Source: Macrococcus bovicus
GTDB lineage: Bacteria; Bacillota; Bacilli; Staphylococcales; Staphylococcaceae
Assembly (NCBI RefSeq): GCF_004359575.1
Contig: NZ_SCWF01000005.1
Location: 62,001-126,000, forward strand
DNA: 64,000 nucleotides
Direction: 5' to 3'
In this document: positions 1 through 9,439 of the stretch, piece by piece
Numbering within the stretch: position 1 is the first letter of the stretch
Layout of the letters: every line of letters starts with the position of its first letter
Notes under the pieces: generated by a model
The model's input: the letters and a program-made list of their open reading frames with translations, nothing else
The model's database searches: none
Told to the model about the DNA's origin: nothing
Translations under genes and position numbers: made by a program

Positions 1-1056
1 CTGATGACGATTTATCTGGTCTACCAGGCCATGGAGCAAGGCAAGTTCACCAAGAACACCAAAGTTAAAGTCAATGATAAGTTCTATGCGATCTCGCAGC
101 TGCCGATGCTCAGTAACAACCATATGCGTCTCGGTGCCTCCTATACGGTCGATGAACTCCTGCAGACAGCTTTGACAGACTCCTCAAATGTAGCGACTTA
201 CATGCTTGCTTCACTTGTGGACAAGAATGATACCGCCTTTATCGACAAAATGAATCAGCAGGCGAAAGCACTGCATATGACCCACACCCATTACTATAAT
301 CCTGTCGGTGCGCCTAATAATTTATTAGGGCCATATAAAGCAAAAGGTTATCCTGAGGACGATGATAATTTTTCAAGCGCTAAAGATTATGCCATTCTTT
401 CACAGCATCTCATCAGTGAATTTCCTGATATCCTGAGCTATACAAAAAAAGTCGAAGTAACGATTAAAAAAGGCACGCAGGACGAAGAAACATTTCATAC
501 CTACAACCATTCCTTGGAAGGTGCTAAGCTCGGTTATAAAGGTGTGGACGGCTTAAAGACCGGTTCTAGTGATACAGCCGGATTTAATACAGCAATAACA
601 GGCCACAAAAATAATATGCGTATTATTCTGACCATGATGGGTGTCATGAACTGGTACGATCCGCCGGCCGAATTCAACCGGAATATAATGGCGAACGCCA
701 TTATGGATGAAATCTATCAGCGCTATTCATACCAGAAAGTCCTCGCCAAAGGTAAACATCAGCTGGGCGACCAGGAAGTATATATCGCAAACGATCTCTA
801 TGATATCGTTGATAAAAAGCAAAAAGGGACACTCAAATATGAGAACGGCAAGGTTCAATACGAATACAAGCGCCAGTTTGTCGACCGTGATGATCAGCCA
901 GCTACTGTCACCTATGAAGATTATAAACGTTATGCGATGAAGAAGTTTGTCAGCGATTATTTCGGCTGGATCGTCGGTTTAACCACTCTGTCCATCCTTC
1001 TCGGTCTCGCCTTACTCATCTACAGTTTGATGCCGAAGAAGAAAAAAACCTCATAA
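1..1056 (+). CDS. pbp4: PBP4-type D-alanyl-D-alanine carboxypeptidase (5' partial)
   Basis: Penicillin-binding protein of the PBP4/DacA class, which trims or cross-links peptidoglycan stem peptides outside the membrane. The reading frame is open from base 1, so the N-terminus, signal peptide and the S-x-x-K catalytic motif lie outside the window. Visible are the SxN motif (DSSNVAT), the KTG motif in GLKTGSSDTAG, and a C-terminal membrane anchor (WIVGLTTLSILLGLALLIY) followed by lysines, the same order as staphylococcal PBP4. The ATG at 4 is internal, not the start. A strong intrinsic terminator follows directly. Family assignment is firm; whether it acts mainly as carboxypeptidase or transpeptidase cannot be read from the sequence. 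Confidence 0.9.
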   Translation: MMTIYLVYQAMEQGKFTKNTKVKVNDKFYAISQLPMLSNNHMRLGASYTVDELLQTALTDSSNVATYMLASLVDKNDTAFIDKMNQQAKALHMTHTHYYNPVGAPNNLLGPYKAKGYPEDDDNFSSAKDYAILSQHLISEFPDILSYTKKVEVTIKKGTQDEETFHTYNHSLEGAKLGYKGVDGLKTGSSDTAGFNTAITGHKNNMRIILTMMGVMNWYDPPAEFNRNIMANAIMDEIYQRYSYQKVLAKGKHQLGDQEVYIANDLYDIVDKKQKGTLKYENGKVQYEYKRQFVDRDDQPATVTYEDYKRYAMKKFVSDYFGWIVGLTTLSILLGLALLIYSLMPKKKKTS

Positions 1057-1062
1057 AAATTC

Positions 1063-1101
1063 AAAAGATGCATCTCACGACCGATGAGATGCATCTTTTT
1101 A
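1063..1101 (+). terminator. Rho-independent terminator after pbp4
   Basis: A 15-bp perfect stem (1063-1077 with 1085-1099) around a 7-base loop, ending in a T run, begins seven bases after the stop codon. Confidence 0.9.
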
Positions 1102-1132
1102 TATGTTAGATTGCTCTTAAAGGAGCGATTTA

Positions 1133-1855
1133 ATGTTTGATTTCTTATTATCCCCTGTCACTTTATATCCGTGGTTTATTATCGGCATCGCCATTCTCTA
1201 TACACTCATCAACATCAGATATCAGCAGCACTTTCTGCTGCGCTGGATTCATATTATCCCGACCTTACTGCACGAATTCGGTCATGCACTGTTCTGCCAG
1301 CTGACAGGCGGGAAAGTAGATGATATCGTTATTGTCACCAGTCGTTATGAAAGAAAAGCGACCGGTCGGGCAGGATACGCAGTGACGCGTACCAGACACG
1401 CATTCAATCAGTTTATGACGATTATAGGGGGCTATCTCTTCCCGCCTCTGATGCTGCTGACTGGCATTCTCTCTCTCCAATATCAGCAGCCTATCATTTT
1501 CTGGCTGACACTGATCGCTATCTTCAGTTACTATTTTGTGAAGACATCAAGAAAATGGCTGCCTCTCATTGTCATGATTGTAGTCGGCACTTTTACATAC
1601 TTCATGATCGTTCATCCTCAGTATCAGTACATCCTGCTGAATGATATCACCTATCAGCTGATTCTGGCAGTGCTTCTGGCAGATACGGTTCTCACTTCGA
1701 TTACGATAAGCGCCCTGTATTTCCGGGAGCGCAATCAGACATGGGATGGTGCTGTATTAGGCCGGATGACAAGATGCCCTGTATTCCTTTACTATTTCCT
1801 GTTCCTAAGCGTTCATCTTATCGCTTTATATACCGCAATTGCTTTAATCTTCTAA
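1133..1855 (+). CDS. M50-like membrane metalloprotease family protein
   Basis: Integral membrane protein of 240 residues with several hydrophobic segments and an HExxH zinc motif (LLHEFGHALFCQLTGGK, around residues 47-63) at the edge of a membrane helix, the arrangement of the M50/M50B family of intramembrane metalloproteases. The ribosome binding site AAAGGAGCG lies 7 bases before the ATG. It stands alone between a terminator and a convergent exporter gene, so nothing nearby points to a substrate. No second conserved Asp-containing motif of classical site-2 proteases is obvious, so proteolytic activity is inferred from HEFGH only. Confidence 0.65.
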   Translation: MFDFLLSPVTLYPWFIIGIAILYTLINIRYQQHFLLRWIHIIPTLLHEFGHALFCQLTGGKVDDIVIVTSRYERKATGRAGYAVTRTRHAFNQFMTIIGGYLFPPLMLLTGILSLQYQQPIIFWLTLIAIFSYYFVKTSRKWLPLIVMIVVGTFTYFMIVHPQYQYILLNDITYQLILAVLLADTVLTSITISALYFRERNQTWDGAVLGRMTRCPVFLYYFLFLSVHLIALYTAIALIF

Positions 1856-1886
1856 GTTATAGACCCGAAACGCAGACACCTTTATT

Positions 1887-3086
1887 CTATGAGTCCTGGA
1901 TCAGATCCATAAAATATTTGCGGTTCACTGCTCGGACCAGTTGCGCAGTGACTGTACAAATAAAGATAATCACGATAAACGGCAGCACCGAAGTCTCACC
2001 CATCAGACCGACGAGCGGTGATAATAAGGCCCCTATCATAAACTGCATCAAGCCGAGTATCGATGATGCGCTTCCGGCCCCCTGCTGCTGAACCTGCATC
2101 GCGATAGAGAAACCTGTCGTCCCGATCATACTGACCGGCGCAATAAGCAGGAAGAAAGCGATAAAGAGCAGCCAGACGGGCAGATGCAAAAGAAGAACGG
2201 CAGCTGTGAGCAACATCCCCATAAGTTGCACAAGCTGGCCCCATTTCAATATCGTGAACTCATCATGACGATCGACCAGTTTCGCTGTCAGCTGACTGGC
2301 AATAATCAGACCTACACCATTCGCTGCGAACATATAGCTGAACTGCTGAGCGCTCAGATGGAAAATCTTCTGGGTGATAAATGGTGAAGCCGAAATGTAG
2401 CTGAACAGCACACCGTAAGTCAAGGACTGAAGCAGCAGCATAATCAGGAAACGCTGGTTTCTGAACAATGCTTTAAAATCATGGACAATAACGGCAAAAG
2501 CTCCTTCTCTTCTCGCTTCAGTTGGCAGTGTTTCCTCTAACGGGAGACTCAGCATGACCATTAATACACCGTAGCCTGCTAAAATATAGAAGACCATGTG
2601 CCAGGTAGAAAAGCTGAGAATCACTCCGCCTATAACCGGCGCGAGTATAGGTGCAAGTCCGTTGACCAGCATCAGCATGCTCAGAAATTTCGTCAGTGCC
2701 TTGCCCTGATACATATCACTGGAAATAGCCCGGGAAATCACCGCACCTGCTCCGCCGCTTGCCCCCTGGATAAATCTGAGAACAATCAAGAGGACAATAT
2801 GATCTGCAAAGGCACAGAGTAACGAGGCAATCGCATACACTATCAAAACAATAATCAAAGGTTTCTTACGGCCGGTAATGTCGCTTAAGGGTCCGACAAG
2901 TACCTGTCCCAATGCCAGCCCTATCAGACAGGCGGTTAGACTCAGCTGCGCTGTCGAGGCAGAGGTCGACAGATCATCGGCCACACCAGGTAACGCCGGC
3001 AAATACATATCCAGTGACAACGGACCGAACGCTGCCAGGAGACCAAGTACTATAACTAATGATACTTTTACTTTTTTCTCTTCCAT
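1887..3086 (-). CDS. Bcr/CflA-family MFS multidrug exporter
   Basis: Twelve-helix major facilitator of the Bcr/CflA drug exporter family (about 399 residues). Family marks include LGLLAAFGPLSLDMYLPALP in helix 1, the loop 2-3 motif GPLSDITGRKKPL and the RFIQGASGGAGAVISRA segment of helix 4. An upstream in-frame ATG at 3107 exists, but the ribosome binding site AGAAGGAGG lies inside that extension and is correctly spaced for the ATG at 3086, so 3086 is taken as the start. Substrate unknown; the family exports bicyclomycin, chloramphenicol or sulfonamides in other bacteria. Confidence 0.9.
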   Translation of the reverse strand: MEEKKVKVSLVIVLGLLAAFGPLSLDMYLPALPGVADDLSTSASTAQLSLTACLIGLALGQVLVGPLSDITGRKKPLIIVLIVYAIASLLCAFADHIVLLIVLRFIQGASGGAGAVISRAISSDMYQGKALTKFLSMLMLVNGLAPILAPVIGGVILSFSTWHMVFYILAGYGVLMVMLSLPLEETLPTEARREGAFAVIVHDFKALFRNQRFLIMLLLQSLTYGVLFSYISASPFITQKIFHLSAQQFSYMFAANGVGLIIASQLTAKLVDRHDEFTILKWGQLVQLMGMLLTAAVLLLHLPVWLLFIAFFLLIAPVSMIGTTGFSIAMQVQQQGAGSASSILGLMQFMIGALLSPLVGLMGETSVLPFIVIIFICTVTAQLVRAVNRKYFMDLIQDS

Positions 3087-3188
3087 CAAGAGCCTCCTTC
3101 TATTCATGGAGGCATTATACCTTAACGTTTAAGGGCAGGTGAAGCGGGAATAATTATAACATCACTATTATGAAAGAAGGGTTCCTAC

Positions 3189-4646
3189 ATGAGTAATGTT
3201 ATTGAACAAGTACACACTCAGTTATTTATAGACGGGCAATGGGTAGAAGGCGACAGTCAAGAAACGAAAGAAGTCATTAACCCGGCCACAGGTGAAGTCA
3301 TCGCTAAAGTCGCACAAGCAGGTGAAGCTGAAACGAAGCGTGCTATAGAAGCAGCTGAGAAAGCATCCCCGGCATGGCGCGATATGGAGCTGAAAGACAG
3401 AGTCGAACTGCTGAATAAAGTCGCGGATTTACTGGAAGAAAACGCTGATTATATCGCTGAAGTGATGACAATTGAGCAAGGTAAACCTTTCAAGGAATCA
3501 CAAGTAGAATCTATCGGCGGCGCAGATTTATTCAGATGGAACGCTGAAGAATCCCGTCGCTTATACGGCGAACTGATTCCCGCACCCAATAATCATAAAT
3601 TTGAGATTGTCTATCAGCCAATCGGCGTCGTCGGTGCTATCACACCCTGGAACTTCCCAGCAGGTATGGTGACACGTAAACTGGCTCCGGCACTTGCGGC
3701 AGGGAACACGGTAGTCCTTAAGCCTTCCAGCGACACGCCACTGACTGCTCTCGCGATCTTCGAACAGTTCGAAGCAGCTGGTTTACCGGCTGGAGTTGTT
3801 AACCTCGTAATGGGCAGCTCAGAAGTAATCGGCAAAACGATGACGGACTCCGACACGGTACGCAAGCTGACCTTTACAGGCTCCACCCCTATCGGTAAAG
3901 AACTTTATAAACAATCGGCAGACACACTCAAAAAGATGTCGCTTGAACTTGGAGGTCACGCACCGTTCATTGTTCATGGTGATGCAGATATTGACGCAGC
4001 TGTCGAAGGCCTTGTAGCAGCGAAATTCCGTAACAACGGACAGGTCTGCGTGTCGCCTAACCGTATCTTCCTCCACGACAGCATCAAAGATACATTTACA
4101 GAACGTCTGGTCGATAAAGTGAAAACGTTGAAAGTCGGTAATGGGATGGATTCATCCAATGATATCGGTCCTCTGATTCGTGAAGATGCCATCGACAAAA
4201 TCCAGGAACAGCTGGATGATGCCACTTCTAAAGGTGCCAAGATTCTTCTCGGTGGCGAACGCCTGATTGAAGGTAATTATGCTACAGGCTCCTTCTATGC
4301 GCCTACCATTCTTGATGGCGTCGATCGTACAATGGACATCTTCTACAAGGAAACATTCGGTCCTGTCATTCCTTTAATCAGCTATTCAGAGCTTGATGAA
4401 GTGATTGAGATGGCAAATGATACAGAGTTCGGTCTTGCTTCTTATGCATTTGCTTCATCAGCAAAAGTCATCCAGGAAATTTCACGACGTCTGGAATATG
4501 GGATGGTCGGCATCAACGCAACTTCTATTTCCCAACCAGAGACACCCTTCGGTGGTGTCAAACATTCCGGTTTCGGCCGTGAAAACAGTCATTTAGGTAT
4601 CAAGGAATATGTGATTGAGAAATTCGTCAACACGCGCTTCCTCTGA
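3189..4646 (+). CDS. gabD: NAD(P)-dependent succinate-semialdehyde dehydrogenase
   Basis: Aldehyde dehydrogenase superfamily enzyme of 485 residues, closest in pattern to GabD, which oxidises succinate semialdehyde to succinate in the GABA shunt. Seen: the TPWNFPAGM cofactor-site motif, KPSSDTPL, FTGSTPIGK (Rossmann loop), the general-base segment LELGGHAPFIV, and the nucleophile in NNGQVCVSPNR. The C-terminal GMVGINATSISQPETPFGG segment is typical of the SSADH branch. AGAAGG precedes the ATG. No GABA transaminase or permease is next to it, so the physiological aldehyde remains inferred. Confidence 0.85.
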   Translation: MSNVIEQVHTQLFIDGQWVEGDSQETKEVINPATGEVIAKVAQAGEAETKRAIEAAEKASPAWRDMELKDRVELLNKVADLLEENADYIAEVMTIEQGKPFKESQVESIGGADLFRWNAEESRRLYGELIPAPNNHKFEIVYQPIGVVGAITPWNFPAGMVTRKLAPALAAGNTVVLKPSSDTPLTALAIFEQFEAAGLPAGVVNLVMGSSEVIGKTMTDSDTVRKLTFTGSTPIGKELYKQSADTLKKMSLELGGHAPFIVHGDADIDAAVEGLVAAKFRNNGQVCVSPNRIFLHDSIKDTFTERLVDKVKTLKVGNGMDSSNDIGPLIREDAIDKIQEQLDDATSKGAKILLGGERLIEGNYATGSFYAPTILDGVDRTMDIFYKETFGPVIPLISYSELDEVIEMANDTEFGLASYAFASSAKVIQEISRRLEYGMVGINATSISQPETPFGGVKHSGFGRENSHLGIKEYVIEKFVNTRFL

Positions 4647-4656
4647 TGATAAGAAG

Positions 4657-4688
4657 AGATGGATACTTCGGTATCCATCTTTTTTTAT
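4657..4688 (+). terminator. Terminator after gabD
   Basis: Ten-bp stem AGATGGATAC / GTATCCATCT closed by a TTCG tetraloop, followed by a run of T. Confidence 0.9.
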
Positions 4689-4731
4689 TGACATCTTACA
4701 TCTTTCTGATATAGTTAGTTAGGCTAACTAA
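4688..4731 (+). promoter_or_regulatory. marR promoter with palindromic operator
   Basis: A -35 TTGACA (4688-4693) and -10 TATAGT (4710-4715, 16-base spacer) are followed by the 17-bp palindrome TTAGTTAGGCTAACTAA (4715-4731), two 8-bp arms around one central base. The palindrome touches the -10 and covers the likely transcription start, the usual place for a self-repressing MarR protein. The site is seen; its ligand protein (the gene just downstream) is inferred. Confidence 0.75.
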
Positions 4732-4749
4732 TTAAAAGGAGGGCGTACA

Positions 4750-5175
4750 ATGGAACAATCTCAACGCTTCTTCGACTTACTTCTCGACATCCGCCGTCTC
4801 TATGTAGAAGAGATGAACAAAGTCCTGCTCCGTCATCACTTGTCATCCGCCCAGTGGCTTGTCTTTAAAGAAATCGCGAAACAGCAGCCGACGACGCTTG
4901 TTGAAGTGGCACGCAGCCGTCGTATCGAAAAACCGACAGCGACTAAAGTCATTCATCATCTGATTGAACTGAATCTGATCGAAACTTCTGAAGGAACAGA
5001 TAAGCGCGAAAAAATACTGACACTGACACCAGCAGGCAGCAATCATTATGCCACGATGCTGAGAGAGGTCATTCAAAAACAGCAAGAGATACTGGCAGAG
5101 GTCGCTCACCTTGAGATAGTGACAGACGAACTCGCCATCATCTATCAGCAACTGCAAAAAAGAAAGGATGAATAA
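4750..5175 (+). CDS. MarR-family transcriptional regulator
   Basis: Winged-helix DNA-binding protein of 141 residues with MarR architecture: an N-terminal dimerisation helix, the segment LSSAQWLVFKEIAKQQPTTL, a recognition-helix region (RRIEKPTATKVIHHLIELNL) and the wing ETSEGTDKREKILTLTPAG. AAAGGAGGGCGTACA precedes the ATG. It overlaps the start of the exporter gene downstream and so very likely controls it together with itself through the 17-bp palindrome in front. The inducing compound is unknown. Confidence 0.9.
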   Translation: MEQSQRFFDLLLDIRRLYVEEMNKVLLRHHLSSAQWLVFKEIAKQQPTTLVEVARSRRIEKPTATKVIHHLIELNLIETSEGTDKREKILTLTPAGSNHYATMLREVIQKQQEILAEVAHLEIVTDELAIIYQQLQKRKDE

Positions 5176-5176
5176 C

Positions 5177-6364
5177 TTGCATACACCTGTTAAAGAACCT
5201 CTGTGGACAAAGAACTTCATTTTAGTTTCTCTTATCAACTTTATTATTATGCTATCCATGTATTTATTATTAGTGACAATCGGCGGTTACGCAGTGGAAG
5301 AATATCATGTGAGCCAAAGCATGGCTGGACTCGTCTCAGGGATATTTATTGTCGGCAGCTTAATCGGACGTTTCTGGGCCGGTAAATATATCGATATCCT
5401 CGGGGAGAAAAAAATCCTGATGATCGGGACCATCATCTTCACGATAACAACGGGTCTCTACCTCTTCTCAAGCAATCTGACGTTGATGCTGATCATGCGA
5501 CTTGTCAATGGAATCGGTAGCGGTATCGCTTCTACGGCAACAGGGACTATCGCAGCCTCCATCACTCCGGTCACTCGACGTGGTGAGGGGGTCAGTTATT
5601 TCAGCATGAGTACTGTCTTATCTACAGCAGTCGGTCCTTTTCTCGGTTTAACTTTATTACGTTTTATTACATTTAAGCAGCTCTTTATCGTCTGCTTTGT
5701 GCTGGCAGTAGCGGCTCTGCTCATTCTCTCATCCGTTAAAGTGAAGCAAAATCTGCCGTCGCAGGCTCAAGCGGCTAAAGGCCTTCACCTCGGCGACTTC
5801 ATTGATAAGAATGCCTTACCTATTGCAGTCGTTATGCTCGTAGCAGCCACTGCATACTCAAGTATTTTAAGTTTTATTTCTTTCTTCACTCAAGAAAATC
5901 ACTTAGTCGAAGCCGGCAGTTTCTTTTTCTTAGTGTATGCTATAGCTGTACTGGTCTCACGACCGATTACCGGTAGACTGATGGATACTAAAGGGACGAA
6001 TATCGTGATGATTCCAGCATTTATCAGTTTCGTTATCGGGCTGCTGATTCTCAGCGTGACGCATCATGCACTCCTGCTGCTCGTCAGCGCTATCTTCATC
6101 GGTCTCGGGTATGGCAATATACAATCAATCGCCCAGGCTGTGGCCATTAAAGTGACTGATGCCCATAAAATCGGGCTGGCTACCTCCACTTACTTCATCT
6201 TTCTGGATTTCGCACTTGGTTTCGGCCCATACGGACTCGGTTATCTGATTCCATCAGTCGGTATGCACGGTCTCTACCAGCTGATGGGTATCCTTGCTGT
6301 GGTCGGCCTGATTCTCTACTACTTACTGCATGGACGCAATGCCAAGCAGTTTGAACAGCAATAA
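5177..6364 (+). CDS. MFS transporter co-transcribed with marR
   Basis: Major facilitator of about 395 residues with twelve predicted membrane segments and a loop 2-3 signature GRFWAGKYIDILGEKK. Two starts are possible: ATG at 5168, which sits immediately on the AGAAAGG ribosome binding site, or TTG at 5177, spaced 7-9 bases from it; the TTG fits better and is used here. Either start lies inside or next to the end of marR, so the two are translationally linked. Likely a drug or metabolite exporter; substrate not determinable from sequence. Confidence 0.85.
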   Translation: MHTPVKEPLWTKNFILVSLINFIIMLSMYLLLVTIGGYAVEEYHVSQSMAGLVSGIFIVGSLIGRFWAGKYIDILGEKKILMIGTIIFTITTGLYLFSSNLTLMLIMRLVNGIGSGIASTATGTIAASITPVTRRGEGVSYFSMSTVLSTAVGPFLGLTLLRFITFKQLFIVCFVLAVAALLILSSVKVKQNLPSQAQAAKGLHLGDFIDKNALPIAVVMLVAATAYSSILSFISFFTQENHLVEAGSFFFLVYAIAVLVSRPITGRLMDTKGTNIVMIPAFISFVIGLLILSVTHHALLLLVSAIFIGLGYGNIQSIAQAVAIKVTDAHKIGLATSTYFIFLDFALGFGPYGLGYLIPSVGMHGLYQLMGILAVVGLILYYLLHGRNAKQFEQQ

Positions 6365-6400
6365 CAAAGAACCCTTACCAGCTGGTAAGGGTTCTTTGTT
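6363..6400. terminator. Bidirectional terminator between MFS gene and desaturase
   Basis: Almost perfect 38-base palindrome: an 18-bp stem (6363-6380 with 6383-6400) rich in A/T at its ends, usable by both convergent genes. Confidence 0.85.
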
Positions 6401-7397
6401 ATTTGGCAAACTTTTTATACTCGCCGAATGTGATGAAACGCTTCTGCTGCGGATCATATAGTTTATATTTCAGCGACTCAAAACTTTGACGAATGTCGAT
6501 TGTCGTCGCGTGCTGCAGCGGCGTTACTTCATTATGGGCTTTCTCAAGCATATAATTCGGGATTCTCGGACTTAAGTGATGGACGTGATGGTAACCGATG
6601 TTCCCTGTCAGCCATTGAAACAGTTTAGGGAGTCTGTAGTAAGAGCTGCCTTCTACTGCCGCTTTGACGTAATCCCATTCACTTTCATCTTCAAAATATG
6701 AATCTTCAAATGTATGCTGGATATAGAACATCCAGATGCCGAGCATGCCGCCGATAAATAGAACGGGACCCATCACACTGAAGAATCTGACTGGTCCGAG
6801 TAAATAGATCAGCAGACCGTAGATAATGATAATTGCCAGGTTATGAAGATGTGTATTCCGTCTTTCTGCAGGTTTTGCGTCTTTCGTATTGACACGGTTA
6901 GTGATGAAAAGCAGATAAATGGGACCGAGTACAAACATGACAAATGGATGCCGGTACAGGCGATAGGCCAGTCGTTTAGCAGGTGTTGATTCTTGATACT
7001 CTGCAATCGTCATCATCCAGATATCGCCGGTTCCCTTCTTATCCAGGTTGCCGCTTGTCGCGTGATGCGTAATATGTTCTCTGCGCCACTTCTCAAATGG
7101 AAACAACGTCATAACACCTGTGATATTACCGAGTATCTTGTTAGCCCGCTTATCCTTGAAGAACGAACCATGGGTACAGTCGTGAAAAATAATGAAACTG
7201 CGGACCAGGAAGAAAGCCCCTACCGTCCCACATATAACTGACAGGATAGGATGGACCTGATAGAGCAGGAAGCCGAGTACAATGAGCAATATATACGGGA
7301 CTAATGTATTCAGGATCTGTATCGTGCTGATCTGCAGACTTGTCCGTTCGTAAGGCTTAACCGATTTTCTAAGCTGTAACTTTTTTTCTCTTTCCAT
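6399..7397 (-). CDS. des: Membrane fatty acid desaturase
   Basis: Integral membrane di-iron desaturase of 332 residues that would introduce a double bond into acyl chains of membrane lipids. The three histidine boxes are complete: HDCTHGSFF (HxxxH), HITHHATSG (HxxHH) and YHHVHHLSPRIPNY (HxxHH), separated by four hydrophobic helices in the usual order. Position of the double bond cannot be read; Bacillus Des is a delta-5 enzyme with the same layout. A clear -10 TATAAT lies on the minus strand in the AT-rich upstream region. No desKR-type kinase and regulator are beside it. Confidence 0.85.
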   Translation of the reverse strand: MEREKKLQLRKSVKPYERTSLQISTIQILNTLVPYILLIVLGFLLYQVHPILSVICGTVGAFFLVRSFIIFHDCTHGSFFKDKRANKILGNITGVMTLFPFEKWRREHITHHATSGNLDKKGTGDIWMMTIAEYQESTPAKRLAYRLYRHPFVMFVLGPIYLLFITNRVNTKDAKPAERRNTHLHNLAIIIIYGLLIYLLGPVRFFSVMGPVLFIGGMLGIWMFYIQHTFEDSYFEDESEWDYVKAAVEGSSYYRLPKLFQWLTGNIGYHHVHHLSPRIPNYMLEKAHNEVTPLQHATTIDIRQSFESLKYKLYDPQQKRFITFGEYKKFAK

Positions 7398-7636
7398 AAT
7401 TCACCTCAAAAAAATAATATGAAACCGTGATACTGTGATGGAAATAATAGAAATAAAATCAGCTAGAAGACTCCTTTATTATACACGCATTTAACATAAA
7501 TGACACAGTTAATTTATACCTGATACTAGTAACAACTGCTATTTACTATATTATTATATAGATTAAATATTGAATGTGACTAAAATGACTTTCAGATTGC
7601 AAATTTAATTATATAAATATAATAAAAAAAGAGGCT
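7398..7636. other. AT-rich intergenic region between desaturase and moaA
   Basis: About 240 bases, much richer in A/T than the flanking genes. It contains the desaturase promoter (minus-strand TATAAT complementary to 7478-7483) and, at the moaA end, the moaA terminator. No coding signal was seen. Confidence 0.5.
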
Positions 7637-7644
7637 TCAGCCTC
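7624..7644 (-). terminator. Terminator of the moeA-moaA operon
   Basis: On the minus strand GAGGCT-GA-AGCCTC followed by seven T. The stem includes the moaA stop codon. Confidence 0.75.
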
Positions 7645-8650
7645 CAATATAATTCATATTTATCTTCTTTTTCTGTCTGTTTCTGACCGTCTCTTCTGTA
7701 CGCTCATCTGAATAACGATCACTGCGTGCTGACCACAACCGGCTCAGCTGCAGACGTAATTCTTCATCTGTGACACCTTGTCTGATAAATTGCTTCAGAT
7801 CAAATCCACCCGTGGCAAACAGACAGCCGAATATCTTACCGTCAGAACTGAGTCTGACACGTGTACAGCTGGAACAGAACGACTCAGAGACACTGGTGAT
7901 GAAACCCAGTTTTGAACCGTTAGCATGCTGGTAGTATTTCGCTACTTCACCGAAATACTTGGGCGCTACAGGCTGAATATCAAATAGGTCTGTCAGCTGA
8001 TCAAGCAGCTCCTGTTTCGTAATCACTTTATCAAAATTCCAGCCGTTATCATTGCCGACATCCATAAATTCAATAAATCTCAGTGTGATTCCCTTATCTC
8101 TGAAATATTCGACCATCGGTACAATCTGATGTTCATTCATGCCTTTTTGGATCACCATATTGACCTTGATGTCAAAGCCGAGATTCTTCGCGTAATCAAT
8201 CTGTTCAAGAATAGCCTCCGCCTGAATACCCCGACCATTCACCGCTTCAAATGTCTCGTCAAGTGCGTCCAGACTGATGTTCAGTCGTCTGAGCCCCGCA
8301 TCATATAGCGCCTGCCCATGTTTTTTAAGCAGCAGGCCGTTTGTCGTCAGTCCGATATCTTCAATACCTGGAATCTGGTTCAGTTCACGGATCAACAGCG
8401 GCAAATCGCGTCGTAAAAGTGGTTCGCCGCCAGTCAATCTGATTTTCTTCACCCCAAGCACAGCATACTGACGGGCAATCCTGGTGAGTTCTTCGAAGGA
8501 GAGTAATTCATCCTTTGGCATAAAGACATAATCATCACCAAATATTTCTTTTGGCATACAGTAAGTACAGCGGAAGTTGCAGCGGTCTGTCACTGAGATT
8601 CTTAAATCTCTGATAGGCCGTCCCAGCTTATCGGTGATTTGTTCTGTCAT
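7637..8650 (-). CDS. moaA: GTP 3',8-cyclase
   Basis: Radical SAM enzyme that starts molybdenum cofactor synthesis by rearranging GTP to 3',8-cyclo-7,8-dihydro-GTP. Seen: the N-terminal CxxxCxxC cluster motif in [12 protein letters not shown], the SAM-contact TGGEPLLR, the second cluster [18 protein letters not shown] near the C-terminus, and the terminal double glycine NYIGG needed for activity. Length 337 is normal. The start has a strong AAAGGAGGGG site and overlaps the end of mobA by 23 bases. Last gene of the operon reading from moeA. Confidence 0.97.
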   Translation of the reverse strand: MTEQITDKLGRPIRDLRISVTDRCNFRCTYCMPKEIFGDDYVFMPKDELLSFEELTRIARQYAVLGVKKIRLTGGEPLLRRDLPLLIRELNQIPGIEDIGLTTNGLLLKKHGQALYDAGLRRLNISLDALDETFEAVNGRGIQAEAILEQIDYAKNLGFDIKVNMVIQKGMNEHQIVPMVEYFRDKGITLRFIEFMDVGNDNGWNFDKVITKQELLDQLTDLFDIQPVAPKYFGEVAKYYQHANGSKLGFITSVSESFCSSCTRVRLSSDGKIFGCLFATGGFDLKQFIRQGVTDEELRLQLSRLWSARSDRYSDERTEETVRNRQKKKINMNYIGG

Positions 8651-9206
8651 GTCTTTCCCCTCCTTTCAGGTCCTCCGGTCTGTTGATGTTAAGATACCAG
8701 TGCCCGGGGACTGTCTTAACATCTATGTAAGTCGTTGCTTCATCGAACAATGCTCTCAGTCTGAGCTCGCGATGATCCAAATGCTGCTTGATGGTCTGTT
8801 TTAAGTGATAAGGATAGATACCGATTGTCGCGTGAATCTGTTCATCATCCCGGTAGACGGTTGTATGCCCCCGGAAATTTTCAATGAGATGGTTCACCGC
8901 TTCCACGGTTATAAAAGGTGTATCTACTGCAATAACAAAATAAGCGTCGTCCGGTAATTCAGTCATCACGGTATAAAGGCCAGTCAAAGGACCGAGCCCT
9001 TGATAGCGGCTGTCATCCACAATGACTTTCTGATCGAAGCCCTCTTTCAGCTGTGCGTTAGTATTGATGACGACCTGCTGAAGGCGGCCGCAGCCCTTCA
9101 TGGCGTCATAGACATGCTGATAGAAAGGCTTGCCGTCTAACTGATGAAAGGCTTTCTGGCTGCCGAATCTGCGCGATTCCCCGCCGGCAAGGACGACTCC
9201 GATCAT
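8628..9206 (-). CDS. mobA: Molybdenum cofactor guanylyltransferase
   Basis: Transfers GMP from GTP to molybdopterin, making the dinucleotide cofactor. The N-terminal nucleotide-binding signature [17 protein letters not shown] and the metal-binding VDTPFI segment are present in a 192-residue protein of normal size. It overlaps moaD by four bases (ATGA-type junction) and moaA by 23, so translation of the three is coupled. Confidence 0.95.
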   Translation of the reverse strand: MIGVVLAGGESRRFGSQKAFHQLDGKPFYQHVYDAMKGCGRLQQVVINTNAQLKEGFDQKVIVDDSRYQGLGPLTGLYTVMTELPDDAYFVIAVDTPFITVEAVNHLIENFRGHTTVYRDDEQIHATIGIYPYHLKQTIKQHLDHRELRLRALFDEATTYIDVKTVPGHWYLNINRPEDLKGGERHDRTNHR

Positions 9207-9439
9207 CCGCCGCTCACAGGTGGAATCAGCGCGACAACGTCATGGGGCATAATAAGGTCTGTGTCATTCACAAACTCCTCGTTGACAGCCACCTGAAACG
9301 CTTCACTCTGGAGTTTCGGGTACGTCATGAATAAGTGCTCACGGAACGCTTTGACGCTGATGGGTTCAGAAAAAGTGAAGTGGTCTTCTCTTCGGTCGAC
9401 GATCTCTTTCGTATGTGCAAAGTATAGGACTTTCATCAT
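9203..9439 (-). CDS. moaD: Molybdopterin synthase small subunit
   Basis: Ubiquitin-fold sulfur carrier of 77-78 residues ending in PPVSGG; the C-terminal Gly-Gly is the site thiocarboxylated by MoeB and used by MoaE. Two adjacent ATG codons (9439 and 9436) follow an AAGGAGG site; either may be used. It overlaps both moaE and mobA by four bases. Confidence 0.93.
   Translation of the reverse strand: MMKVLYFAHTKEIVDRREDHFTFSEPISVKAFREHLFMTYPKLQSEAFQVAVNEEFVNDTDLIMPHDVVALIPPVSGG

Noticed and set aside
3087..3107. Upstream ATG extension of the Bcr/CflA exporter
   Set aside because: The extension contains the ribosome binding site AGAAGGAGG for the internal ATG at 3086.
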